Source of the DNA: Cercis canadensis
Lineage: Eukaryota; Streptophyta; Magnoliopsida; Fabales; Fabaceae
Direction of reading: 5' to 3'
DNA: 64,000 nt
Assembly (NCBI GenBank): GCA_003255065.1
Contig: QAOA01003708.1
Location: 375,288-439,287 of the forward strand
Below are positions 49,301-61,126 of this stretch, piece after piece. A program made the position numbers and the translations under genes. Position 1 is the stretch's first letter. Each line of letters begins with the position of its first letter. The notes below the pieces were generated by a model, which saw nothing but the letters and a program-made list of their open reading frames with translations, was not told the origin of the DNA and did not search any database.

Positions 49301-50793
49301 TGATACAAACCCAAGTTCGGCAGAGGTGAATCTCCAACCAAATGGATTTCATGCTCTACAGCTCTTTGCGGTGGCAATCCCTGCGCATCCTCAAAAAGAT
49401 CCTTGAATTCCTTCTGCAATCTTCCAATATTGGAACATTGTGAAGGTGTTAGAGTCATTACTGACAAAGTGACAGCATCAATACATTGATCTAGCGGTCG
49501 AATCATTAATAAGACAAATCGTGCACAAGAGTTAACCAATCGCTTGGCTTGGTTGGCTGTCAACAGATTGTCCATAAATTGAGGCTTACAAGCATTGATG
49601 TGGAACTCCTGCCCATCCTTCACCAAACGATACTTTCGAAGCTTCCTGTAGTGAATAGCATCGCGGTCCCATAGATATGGACTACCCAATATAACTTGGC
49701 ATACATCCAATGGAACCACCTCGCATGTCACTTCATCGATATAACGATTAGTGATTGCAAATTTGAAGGTACATTGCTTTGTTATCTGCATGTCAATGTC
49801 CTTTTGAATCCACCCTAGTGGATAAGGCTTAGGGTGAGGCATTGTTTCTAACCCTACCTTCCTTACTAGAGCCTCTGAAATTAGATTCTTCTGACTTCCA
49901 GGATCGACAATTGCTTGTACAACACTCTGCTTCACTTGAATGTTCAAATGAAACAATTCTTCACGGTTGTAAGCATTTGCAGCGTCTGTTGGTGTTGTCA
50001 TTAAGGCAAGTGTAGTGTCAGGTTGCTTTAACTCTGGAAGCTCTTCTACTTGCTGCACCGTCAAAGTGGCCCTTCTGTCGTTTCTTCCCTGGTTGTTCCT
50101 CTGGTTCTTTGGTTTCAACTCAGGATGAAGTATCCAGCACTTGTCTTTAACATGTCCGCTAGTACGATAGTGATCACAATAATTTTTCTGTTTTGGGTCA
50201 TCCCTTATCTGCTTGCCTTTACTCTTCCAATCAGATTTACTTACAGTTGTTCTTTTGTCATCCATCTTGTCAAGCCTTTTATATTTGGTCTCGATGGCGA
50301 TGGCTTTGACAGTGGCTTCTTCAATTGATTCTACGGCGAACAATTTTAGTTCTTTCCGTATGTAGTCGACAAGACCTCCGATGTATTTCATGAAGACATC
50401 ATAATCGTCAACATCTATATCGAATACCAAAGCTTGGTTATGGAATTCAGATGTATAATCTTGTACTGATTGACCGAGTCTTTGATTAAAATGCTGCCAT
50501 TTATACCATCTCTCTTCCTCATAACCAACAGGATAGAATTTTTTTCTTAACAATTTCTTGAATTTACTCCAAGTCAATTATGAAACGTTGTACCGTTTGC
50601 GGTATGACTTCCACCATGTAACTGCATGGCTTAAGAGTTTCAAGCTCGCAAATTGGATCTTTTCAGCATTAGAATACTTATGTATAGTGAAATAAGTTTC
50701 TAATGTGTCTATCCAATTATCCAACTAAATAGAATCTTTAGCTCATGGTTAGTTAGACCAGCAAAGATTAGATGAGCACAAGCTCTGATACCA
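46330..50793 (-). pseudogene. Ty3/gypsy element E gag-pol, nearly complete
   Basis: Minus-strand order: a gag short of its N-terminus (from about 50740, LDNWIDTLETYF), zinc knuckle near 50150 with the second Cys replaced by Tyr (C-D-H-Y-R-T-S-G-H-V-K-D-K-C), protease IVDPGSQKNLIS, RT (FTKLDLKSSYHQVRIHE, VMPFGLCNAPATF, YLDDILIFS), RNase H (EVEADASNYAMGAI, VVHSDHKPLQYL), integrase zinc finger (H..H..CVLC), core (MDFLGGLPK, VVDRFSK, SDRDSRF, HPQTDGQTE), a GPY/F-like YRPFTIIKQIGDNAF, and a chromodomain-like tail (DCILEQKVRETR, GQLPSKSKWYMR, FPHL) ending at 46355. A TGA interrupts before YRPF (near 46708). The break at 47704-47866 is caused by the assembly duplication, so the original may have had few lesions. 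PBS GCTCTGATACCA at 50782-50793. Confidence 0.9.
47487..47925. repeat. Unmerged assembly overlap around N47705
   Basis: 47487-47704 and 47708-47925 are 218-bp copies with about three differences, across one N. It falsely splits the integrase of gypsy E. Confidence 0.9.
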
Positions 50794-51354
50794 ATTGAGA
50801 GTTGCAGGAAATACTCCTAGAGGGGGGCTGAATAGGAGTTGTTAAAAAATTACTCATAAAAATGAATTCAAATCACATATTTGTTTAAGAACTTGTTCTT
50901 ACAAACTAGTTCTACGCTAGATGCCAAATTTGAATAGAGCAGAATAACTTAGCACATCATAAAGAACAATAACAGAAAATTATCCAGAGAAATCAGAGAT
51001 GAAGATAGAGAAGATTCACAAGAGTAAATAGCTCTAAATTAAAGAGATAAAGGGAGAAGAAATTTGACACAAGAGATTATAGTGGTTCGGCCAAATCGCC
51101 TACATCCACTCTTTCAATTTCTTGAGGTTCCACTAGAATCCGAGTTTAGTTGTCCAAGCTTCTCCAAGCTTACATCCATGGTTTTTGTTTCAAGCTAACC
51201 AAGAACTCAAAATCAAGTTTATTTGTGCAAGCTTCTCCAAGCTTAACAAGTTTATTTTTCCAAGCTTCTCCAAGCTTAACCATGGTTTTTGTTTCTCAAG
51301 CTCACCATGAACTCTCTCTCTCTAACTCTAGAGATCACTCTCATGGATTTCTCC

Positions 51355-51683
51355 CATAGAAATCCAAGATACAAAACCCAACTGTTTTGTTGTAGCCCCA
51401 AGAAGAAACTCTCTCAAAGAGTAGATATTTTACAATGAGAAACTTGAAGCATGAGAAGATGACCGAGAGGAAGAAGAAGAGCAAAGCTCTCAACAATGGG
51501 TTCCTTCTCTCTCTAGAANCATAGAAATCCAAGATACAAAACCCAACTGTTTTGTTGTAGCCCGAAGAAGAAACTCTCTCAAAGAGTAGATATTTTACAA
51601 TGAGAAACTTGAAGCATGAGAAGATGACCGAGAGGAAGAAGAAGAGCAAAGCTCTCAACAATGGGTTCCTTCTCTCTCTAGAA
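51355..51683. repeat. Unmerged assembly overlap around N51519
   Basis: 51355-51518 and 51520-51683 (164 bp each) differ at one or two bases. Confidence 0.88.
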
Positions 51684-52022
51684 AATGTTTTCTTCTTTCT
51701 TCACTTCATGCCTTGACCGAAGCCTTCAAAGTCTTCTTTCTTTTATTTTCTTCCTTGTGTTTTCTTTCTTGTGCACGTGTGGTCTTCACAAAAGGCTAGG
51801 AGAGGTCTTGAAACCTTTCTCTTCATTTAGCGTAGATCCTCGTCCACATCAGCAAAATTGAAAGACTCTCATTATTCATAAACAAGAACTGGTTCGAAAG
51901 AACAAGTTCAGCTAGCTCTTGAAGGCTCAAAGAATATCTCTTCTTTCTTGTGCACGTGAGGTACCTTGAGAAAGGCTAAAGAGAAGTCTTCCACTAACTA
52001 ACACAAAGCCCATCATTCATCA

Positions 52023-52287
52023 TGACTTTTTGTCCCTTTGTGAAAAGAGACTTGTCCTTGTGTAAGAGAAAGTAGATGGAGTGTTCCTTTAAAAAAGTAA
52101 ACTTCACATCAGTCATTTCAAGAAGACTTTTCACTCTCACTAACATAACTCTTANTGACTTTTTGTCCCTTTGTGAAAAAAGACTTGTCCTTGTGTAAGA
52201 GAAAGTAGATGGAGTGTTCCTTTAAAAAAGTAAACTTCACATCAGTTATTTCAAGAAGACTTTTCACTCTCACTAACATAACTCTTA
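52023..52287. repeat. Unmerged assembly overlap around N52155
   Basis: 52023-52154 and 52156-52287 (132 bp each) differ at about two bases. Confidence 0.88.
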
Positions 52288-52539
52288 GTTGGATTGTAAA
52301 AGGCTAAGTTTGGCTGAAGTCCGTGTGCGACTTAGTCCACATCAGCAATCTTAGCTGGAGGCCAGAACTGGTTCTTAAGAACAAGTTTTGCAAAGCTTCA
52401 CTTCAAATCTGTTCTAGATACAACTTATAAACACAACACATATTAATGGCAACAAGACAAACAACACATATAAGAAATAACAAGGCATAAGACATTATTG
52501 TTATCATCAAAATAGGATTAGAGACTTGTGGGACTAACA

Positions 52540-53261
52540 ATATTTTCATAGGAAACCTCCCTCATCCTTTTCTATTAGCTATTACTTTGCTCGGTTCACA
52601 AAAAAAGTATTGGACTTTCTTTTGAGAATCTAAGTAATAAATTAAAAATTTAAGTAGATTTAATGTGGATTCGGTTAAAGTTTTGATATACATAAAAAAA
52701 AAGTTAATGTTTAAACAAATTCAACTAAATTTAAATCATGTCATATACACAAATATCGAAAACCGATGCCATTTCCCTCTAGTTCCATCCTCTTCATCAT
52801 CCATCAGAGTCTAGAAATCTGCCATGTCTTTGGCCTTACCAATTTCTGGAGTGCACAATCAGTGACATGGATTGGGTCGCAATAGATTTCATGGATCGGA
52901 CAGAGCATAATAAGGCCTAGAAGAAAAGAGGTCCTAATTGACATGTTTCAGTAATAAAGGCATAACTTTCAACTCAGGTGGAGTTACGAGGCCCATGACC
53001 CACCGTTTCGAAGCTCGTTCAGAGGCCCACATCGTGGCAACTAGTTTCATCCGGTTGAGGCCACTTTTGGGCCCAAAATGCCTCAGAAACATCAGTTTTG
53101 GGCTGTTTTCTAGTTTGCTGATTTCTTTTCTAATGTTTTAGGGTTTCCTTTTAGTACTTAAGTTTTATGTTTCATTGTAGCCACATTTAGAATATTATTC
53201 ACTTTCTTTGAGCATTATACAGTTTGTGTTTGAGGTTCCTTTTTTAGTTTTCTTGCTGTCA
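52540..53261 (+). repeat. Spacer and 5' LTR of gypsy H
   Basis: The LTR of gypsy H ends at TTGCTGTCA (53261), three bases before the PBS TGGTATCAGAGC (53265-53276). Its left limit is not clear; it probably starts between 52800 and 52880. The part before that is AT-rich and holds nothing recognisable. Confidence 0.6.
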
Positions 53262-53294
53262 GTTTGGTATCAGAGCACTTTGCTTGACGGCTTG

Positions 53295-56200
53295 ATGTCA
53301 GGTGTTCCAGGCAGAGTTGGCGGCGGTGCTCTTGATGGTGTTCGAGGTGCTGAGACCCCAGACCATAGGGTGGAGGTCGACGAGCTAGCGCATGGAATTG
53401 ATCAGATCGAAATTCGGCTTCAACGTCACGATAAACATTTTGATCGCCTGGATGAGGTGCTTGGTCGATTGGAAGCATGGCTTGACGACCCCAACAGGAT
53501 TCAAAATGATGGTAGGAGAGTACCTGGCGGCGGTGCTGGCCACAGGCAGCCTGTTAATTTTCCTCGTCTTGGAAATCATAGAAGAGGGAGACAGGTTGAT
53601 ACGGATGATGATTCAGAAGAGGATGAAGCCGAGTACTTCGAAGAACCATCTAGGAGGAACAGGAGGAATGACCATGGCGATAAAGAATCTGACTTCATAT
53701 TGAAGGTAGATATTCCTTATTTCCAAGGTAACCTAAACATTGAGGGTTTCCTAGATTGGATTGCAGATATTGATCACTTCTTTGAGTATATGGAGATAGC
53801 TGAAGAGAAGAGAGTTCGGTTAGTTGCATGTAGATTGAAAGGTGGTGCGTCTGCTTGGTGGGAAAGGTTGCAGAGTAGGAGGATTCGTGAATGTAAGACA
53901 TCTTTTAGAACATGAGGAAGAATAAGATGACTGTTGCTGAGTGAATTTCTTACCCCTGATTACGAACAGTTCCTATTCCAGCAGTACCAGAGATGTCAAC
54001 AAGGTCAGAGGTCTATCCATGACTATTAGGCAGAATTTACAAGGTTGACAACTAGAAATGATTTTAGGGAGACAGAAGAGCAGCAGGTAGCTAGGTTCTT
54101 GTAGGGTTTGAAACCATTCCTTAGAGACAGAATAAGAGTGCAAGTTGTAAAAACTTTATTTGAGGCTCGTAATCTGGCATTAAAGGCTGAGCAATTGATG
54201 CAGGAAAGAAGTAGAACAGAATACCCCCGCAGAAATTATAATGGGGATACCTATAAGACTACAGCTAATGACAGGAGCAAGGCAATTGCAGAAAATAGAA
54301 ATAAGGATGACAGGGCTACGGGAAAACAGAAAGTACCAGAAGCAAAGGAAGCACAAAAAGCAGCCAACCCGTATACCAGACCCTACCCAGGGAAGTGTTT
54401 TAAATGTAATCAACCAGGCCACAGATCTAGTGACTGCCCCCTCAGAAAAGCAGTCCATGTTGTGGAACGAGAGGAAGATGAAGAGGAAGAGGTGTGTGGT
54501 CCAGATGGAGAGGTAGAAGAATGTGATTCTGATGAAGACAATGACAATGATGAGAGTCAGAATTATGTTATTAGGAGGATGATGTTCACACCGAAGCAAG
54601 AGGATGATACCAAGCGGCATCAATTGTTTCAGACCAGGTATACCATTCGTAACCGGGTTTTTGATGTTATTGTTGACAGTGGTAGCTGCGAAAATATTAT
54701 TGGTAAAGACATTATGGAGAGCTTGGGGCTGAAGGTGGAAAAACATCATAATCCCTATTCAATCAATTGGATTAAGGCTAGTGACAAAATCCAAGTAACT
54801 GAACGATGCAAGGTACCATTCTTTATCAGTAAGTATAACGATGAAATTTATTTTGATGTGGTAGATATGGATGCTTGTCACTTGTTATTTGGTAGACCTT
54901 GGCAGTTTGATGTTGCAGCTCAGCATGATGGAATGGATAATATTTATAAGCTGCAAAAAGATGGCAGAAAATTCACTTTATTACCAATAAAGGGTAGTTC
55001 CAAAACCAAAGCTTATAAAGTGGAAGGGAGGACTATCCTTACATTGACACAATCTGCGGCTGAATTTGACAAAGACGTTACGGAGACTAGGGAGATACAT
55101 GCTCTCATCATGAGGTAGGTGTTAGTGTCAGATGAGGGGCAGAAAACTATTGAGCATCCAAAGGCTGTTAGGTTGTTATTGGAAGAGTTCAGTGATGTGG
55201 TACCTGCAGAGTTGCCTCCAAGGCTGCCTCCTATGAGAGACATTCAGCATCAGATTGACCTACTTCCTGGATCCAGTTTACCTAACTTACCACATTACAG
55301 GATGAGTTCGAAAGGAGCAAAGATCCTCAGGGAGCAGGTAGAAAATCTGTTCAAGAGGGGATATATTCAAGAGAGTATGAGTCTGTATGCTGTCCCAGCA
55401 TTACTGACCCCTAAAAAGGATGGTAGCTAGAGAATGTGTGTTGATAGCAGAGCCATCAACAAGATTACAGTGGGGTACAAATTTCCCGTCCCTAGACTGG
55501 ACGACATGCTGGATATGTTGCATGGCGCACATAATTTCTCAAAAATTGACCTTCGTAGTGGATACCACCAGCTTCAAATTAGACCTGGAGATGAGTGAAA
55601 AACAACTTTCAAGATAAAAGAGGGGCTGTATGAGTAGCTCATGATGCCATTCGGGTTGACAAATGCTCCCAGCACTTTCATGAGGGTTATGAATTAGGTA
55701 CTGAAGCCTTTCATTGGCAAATTCGTGGTTATATATTTTGACGACATTCTGATATATAGTCAGACAGAGGCAGAACACATATCACATATGCGAGCTGTAC
55801 TGGAAGTCTTGCAGAAAAATAAGCTGTATGCTAACCTTAAAAAGTGTTGTTTCATGACTGACAGTCTCCTGTTTTTGGGTTATGTGGTTAGTACACAGGG
55901 TATTCGGGTGGATGAAGAAAAGGTCCGAGCTATAAGAGAATGACCAACTCCTAGAACTATCTCTCAGGTTTGAAGTTTTCATGGGTTGGCTACATTTTAT
56001 AGGCATTTTATTAGAAATTTCAATAGCATTGCTGCACCAATTATTGAGTGTCTGAAGAAGGGGAAATTCCAATGGGGTGAGGAAGCTGACACCAGTTTTG
56101 CAGTTTTGAAAGAAAAGTTGAGTATTGCTCATGTATTGGCTTTGCCTGACTTTGAGGCCTTATTTGAAGTCGAGTGTGATGCCAACGGTGTGGGAATAGG

Positions 56201-57648
56201 TGTTGTGTTGTCCTAGAGGAAGAGACCCATGTGCTATTTCAGTGAGAAGCTCAATGATGCCAGGCGAAAGTGGTCCACTTATGACAAGGAGTTCTATGTA
56301 GTAGTTCGTGCTCTGAAACATTGGGAGCCTTATCTCATCAGTAAAGAATTCGTCCTTTACTCTGATCATGATGCTCTGAAGTATTTAAAGTGTTAGAAGC
56401 GAATGGACAAGGGTATGCATGCTAGGTGGTCTCAGTTCCTGGAGAAGTTCACATTTAATTTGAGGTATAAGGCAGGTGTGTAGAATAGGGTGGCTAATGC
56501 TTTGAGTAGGCGAGGTGAGCTGCTAGTTACCATGAGACAGGAGATTGTAGGCTTTGAAACTGTGAAAGACCTGTATGCTGTTGATGAGGATTTTGGTGGA
56601 GTGTGGAAGAATTGTATTAATCAGCATGTTGACGGAGAGTTTCATATCCATAAGGGTTATCTCATGAAGGGTAATTAACTTTGCATCCCTAAAACATCTT
56701 TGAGGGAGAAGTTGATTCGTGATTTACATGGGGGAGGTCTTGCAAAACACTTGGGGCGTGACAAAACATATGCTTCCATTCGGGAGCGTTATTATTGGCC
56801 TCATGTGCGAAGGAATGTGATGCATCTAGTACAGAGGTGTTATGTGTGCCAAACAACAAAAGGGTAGTCCTAGAATACAGGTTTATACACACCACTACCA
56901 GTTCCGGATAATATTTGGGAGGATTTGTCTATAGATTTCGTGCTTGGGTTGCCTTGGACTCAGAGGGGTGTGGATTCTGTCTTTGTTGTTGTTGACAAAT
57001 TTTCTAAAATAGCTCACTTCATTCCTTGCAAGAAAACTACAGATGCAACTAATGTGGCAAAGTTATTCTTCAAAGAGGTAGTCCGTCTATATGGTGTTCC
57101 TAAATCCATTACATCTGATAGGGACAGCAAGTTCCTTAGCTATTTTTAGAGAACTTTGTGGAAGATGTTTGATTCTGCATTGAACTTCAGTAGCACAGCT
57201 CATCCTCAGACAGATGGAAAAACAAAGGTAGTTAACCAAACATTGGGGAACCTGATTAGAAGTATTTGTGGAGACAAGCCGAAATAGTGGGATGTTACCT
57301 TACCTTAAGATGAATTTGCGTACAACAATGATATTCATAGTGCTTTAGGTAGGACTCCATTTTCTGTGGTCTATACTAAGGCACCCCAGCATGCTGTTGA
57401 TCTAGTTAAGTTGCCTAAAGTCCATGTAGCTGCAGCAAACTTAGCCAATTAGTGGCAGAATGTTCAGGAGGAGGTGAAATGTAAGCTTGAACAAGCAAAT
57501 GCTAGATATAAGAAGGTTGTAGATCAACACCGTAGACAACAAACCTTTAAGGTTGGTGATCAGGTGATGGTGTTTCGAAAGAATGAGAGATTTTCGGTGG
57601 GCACATATAGCAAGTTGCAGCCCAAGAAATACAGGCCATATCAGGTTC
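53295..57648 (+). pseudogene. Ty3/gypsy element H gag-pol, full of stops, 3'-truncated
   Basis: Plus strand from ATG 53295: gag (coiled, acidic N-part; FQGNLNIEGFLDWI, ACRLKGGASAWWERL), zinc knuckle CFKCNQPGHRSSDC near 54400, protease IVDSGSCENIIG near 54665, RT ([45 protein letters not shown] at 55730), RNase H ([27 protein letters not shown]), integrase ([46 protein letters not shown]) and a GPY/F-like KYRPYQVL, where the element stops. Some twenty in-frame stops occur, nearly all at sites where relatives have Gln or Trp. The start was chosen from the PBS distance (19 bp). Too damaged to be expressed. Confidence 0.9.
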
Positions 57649-57691
57649 TGCCTCCCCGTACTTTGTGGTCTCCATTTGTAGGTACCTCACT

Positions 57692-58573
57692 ATGCCTCCC
57701 CGTACTTCAACAAAGAGACCTAGAGCGAGTGCCTAAGCCAGTTCCTCCACTTCTGCCACCCCTCGATTTGAATATCTGGCGCATGAGCAAAGATTCTATA
57801 CATCCATTGCCGAAAGAGAAGTTTGGAGGGAAAAAGGATTTTAGTCGACTCCAGGGACTTGTAAGGTGATCGATAACTATATTCAGAGCCAAAAATGGGG
57901 GAAGCTATGTTAATCCATGTGCACCAGCTACCCGACTCTTATCAAAGAATTCTATGTTAATGCTTGGGATAATTCGGGTGAGAATCCGACTTGGATTTCA
58001 TTTGTGAGGGGTAAAGAAATTTCATTTAATCAGAACACTATTGTTGCTTGTTTTGGTCTTCGATACGAACCCATGCATTTCACCTATGACTACTACATGG
58101 ATAGGAGCCACCATGAAAGTGTACAACAACAAGTGCTTGTCTCCATTTGTAGAGAGGGTGCCGTTTGGATTACTGATAGAGCTAACAAGCCAAATAAGTT
58201 GAAGATGGTGGATCTAAAACTGGTGGCTAAAGCTTGGCACTCTTTCATTTTATACACCCTCCATCCCATAAGCAACTCTTCTGAGGTTACCATTCCAAGA
58301 GCCATCCTTATCTTCACCATCTTGAAAGAAGGGACGGTTAACATTAGGCATTTGATTCAGTATCACATTCATAAGATTGCCCAAGAAAATTCGAAAGGGT
58401 CGTTTCCTTACCTGAGCTTGATCACTCAATTATGTATTCAAGTTGGTGTTTCTGCTAAGGGGGAAGAAAAGTATTCACCCCTACGCCCTATTGATGATTC
58501 TAACATAGTTAAATTTCAAAGGGAATTTGAGGCTATTTTTGGCTCAACTTCACAAGCTCAGGGTCTAACCTAA
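57692..58573 (+). pseudogene. Transposase_32-type ('putative plant transposon protein') ORF
   Basis: From ATG 57692 (MPPRTSTKRPRASA) the frame stays in register for 293 codons to TAA at 58573, with three internal stops (TAA 57734, TAG 57848, TAA 57920, by position of codon start, approximate). Text such as PRFEYLAHEQRFYTSIAERE, LIKEFYVNAW, NPTWISFVRGKEISF and VAKAWHSFILYTLHPISN matches the family annotated as putative plant transposon protein (Transposase_32), found inside large non-autonomous LTR elements; despite the name no catalysis is known. It begins right after gypsy H breaks off and is followed by a Tat-like LTR, so it belongs to a second element. Confidence 0.75.
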
Positions 58574-58642
58574 ATTGGTGATGGCCCTTCCATCTCTGTG
58601 CCACTAGATCCTCACCCTAGTAGTGAGTCTTCATTGGAGCAG

Positions 58643-59095
58643 TGATAAACACACTTTTTAGACAGTAATTAACCTTCATTTTTAGTCTTTTAAACCTCTT
58701 TTCGGCTAAATTGATTGGGCTTAGGCCGCATTTCATTAGTTGGGTTCCAATTGGGCTTAATTGTGTTTTTTGGAATTATTGGGAATTTTACACTATCTCC
58801 GTATTTTGGGTATAACTTGAGTTCTAGACATATGATAATCTTGAATCTTACCTTGTAAGAAATCTAAGAGAATTCTCTACAACTTTAATTCAGAGCTCCA
58901 AAGCTAATTCAGGTATCTAGTAGGCCATATTTAACCTGGAAGTCAAAGTAAAGATGCTGTCACTGGATCCTAACACGTATGAAGAGATTAGGCCATAACT
59001 TGGGCTGTGGGTATCAAATGGGCCCATAACTGGTGCCATTGGATAGCTGAGACATTAAACAAATAAAAATGATATTAGGGATTTCATTAGCCATA
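58643..59095 (+). repeat. Plus-oriented 3' LTR of the tRNA-Asp family, truncated
   Basis: Starts TGATAAACACACTTTTTAGAC, the same as the reverse complement of the end of the LTR at 59699-61126, and follows it for about 450 bp (TTAGTCTTTTAAACCTCTTTT, CTCCAAAGCTAATTC) before breaking off. It lies 70 bp after the Transposase_32-type ORF, where the 3' LTR of that element is expected. Confidence 0.65.
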
Positions 59096-59099
59096 CTAG

Positions 59100-59698
59100 T
59101 ACCTCAGGAACATTAGAAAAAAATTGTCAACACAATTATTCCCTAACATAATCTATCATCAGGCTTTGATTTTATTTTATTCACAAGGTAAAATGAAAAA
59201 ATCATGACAACGAAACACATAGGGTAAATAAATAAAAAAAATTAAAGGCATGCTTATATATCAAAACAGTGGAATTTGGCTTAAAAAAGTGAACCTCACG
59301 GCCATAGGAGTGACTGTTGTGAGTTAGGCCCTTTTCCTTCAACTGAGAAAGTTTCAGGTCAATCGGAGCTAAAAATTTTGTTTTGAACAGTAGAACCAGA
59401 AATCACTAAATCAAGCCAAACCGAAGGAAAAACAAAGGGGAAATGGTCCAAATGGCCGGAATTCACTCAATGACACTATAAAACATCTAAGGACACTTGA
59501 AATCAAGAAAAACAATGGCCACTGGCCTCAAACAGAATGGATACTTGGCCAAAAAGTTATGGAAAAAGTGGCCAAAACCCTAAAAAGAACAAAAACTCAA
59601 ACACAAGGAGGATGAATTAGGGGAAAGTTAAAAGTCAGCTTTACTACTAATACTACTGATTCAAAGATAGAACAATCCCCGGCAACGGCGCCAAAATT
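59100..59698 (-). other. Leader with tRNA-Asp PBS of a minus-strand element
   Basis: TCCCCGGCAACGGCGCCA (59676-59693) is the complement side of a tRNA-Asp primer site, 5 bp from the LTR at 59699. The sequence to its left, without ORF, is the untranslated leader of that element; it runs into the truncated plus LTR at about 59100. Confidence 0.75.
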
Positions 59699-61126
59699 TG
59701 ATGAGCTGCCGAGGCTCCTCAAATTACTTAAAGTTTATGGTTGATTTACCTAAGCTACTTGTAGCATAAGGCAACCCTAAGTCGAACCTAAGGATTGTTC
59801 TATTTAGTGAATCATATGGAAAATCATATAAACAGGGGGGTTGTGTTTGTTTATGTGATTAACGAAAATTAATTATCAGTGGTAGAGTTTTAGAGAAAGC
59901 AACCAATCCAAGTCTTAACTAATTCTGATTTTGATCCATCCTTGATTTCCAAGGATCCATTTAATTGTTAACCATGTTCTTGGCCTTTAAAACATATCAA
60001 GAAGCCTCTCAATGTTCTATGGATGTCTACTGGTTAAGCAACCAGAATTCGGTTCAACAAGGGACTAAATGAATTAAGCAAACATTCAAGTCCAGTTTAA
60101 CCTAAGTCCTGAATCCAGCCAAGGTAATTAATCCGTCCAAGCTTAGAACCATTAATTAACCATACAATCCTCTTTTATCACATGCAAACAGAATATGAAC
60201 ACATGAATAATCCAATCCGAATTAAGCAATTCAAACAGAATATTTCAGAGGATTGAAAGAACTTGATTAACAACTAAAATGAAGAACAACAACACATAAT
60301 CTCAAAATCAATAATCAGAATACCCAAACCTGGATTGATATGATGGATTAGTCTCCATGAACAAGAGGAGCTGAGTTCTTACAAAAATATCTAAGAGAAA
60401 ACTTAGAGACTAAGGAAAGCTCAAAATCTGTCTAAAATATCTAATGAGTTGATTCTGAATTTCGGCTGCCTCCTTCTTCTGATATAGACCTCCAAAATTA
60501 CATGCACACCCAAATTGCCCTTAGGGCACACTTGTTCCCATGGGCCTTAGCTTCAATTGGGCTTTGGTTTGGGCCCATTTGGACTTGTGATGAGGAAGTT
60601 AGGCCCATTTGAGTGGCAAAAGGTGTCTGGAACCATCAGCTAACTTGCACAGAAAATAAGACCATCTTCAATACAAAATATGGTGAACCGGTCTTCATAT
60701 CAATTGAAGCTCTGTCTGTTAGCTTTCCAATGGTACCCGTTTCAGGTCCATATGACATTCACAACTCAATTTATGACCCAAATACTGCATGTAGGTCAGG
60801 ATCCTGCGACAGCATGTCTTCTCTGGCTTCCAGGCTGCATATGACCTTCTGAACGTCCGAATTAGCTTTGGAGCCCTGAAAGAAAGTTGTAGACAATTCT
60901 CTCAGCTTTCCTACAAGGTATGACTCGGAATTTTTAGACATCCAGAACTCAAGATATGCAAGAAACACAGAGACAGCATAAAATGCTCAGTAATGCTGGA
61001 AATTGCAATTAAGCACAAATGGATCCAAAGTCATGAAATGAGGTCTAAGTCTATGCAATTCAGCCCAAAAGAGGTTTAAAAGACTAAGTATGAGGAATAA
61101 CTATTGTATAAAAAGTGTGTTCATCA
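59699..61126 (-). repeat. 5' LTR, tRNA-Asp family, minus orientation
   Basis: 1428 bp, TGATGAGCTGCC to TGTTCATCA. Close copy of the solo LTR at 2174-3601, with identical length. Attached to a PBS on the left, so it is the 5' LTR of an element whose body is lost. Confidence 0.9.

Larger units (their letters stand above)
50796..52539 (-). repeat. 5' LTR of gypsy E
   Basis: Starts TGAGAGTTGC two bases from the PBS and ends GGGACTAACA. Length 1744 as assembled, about 1450 after removing the two false duplications (N51519, N52155). Contains repeated AAGCTTCTCCAAGCTT units at 51150-51290. Its solo copy is at 34219-35620. No 3' partner LTR is seen left of 46330. Confidence 0.85.

Noticed and set aside
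50050..50328. Plus-strand ORFs opposite gypsy E and copia coding regions
   Set aside because: Antisense shadows of the gag-pol genes.
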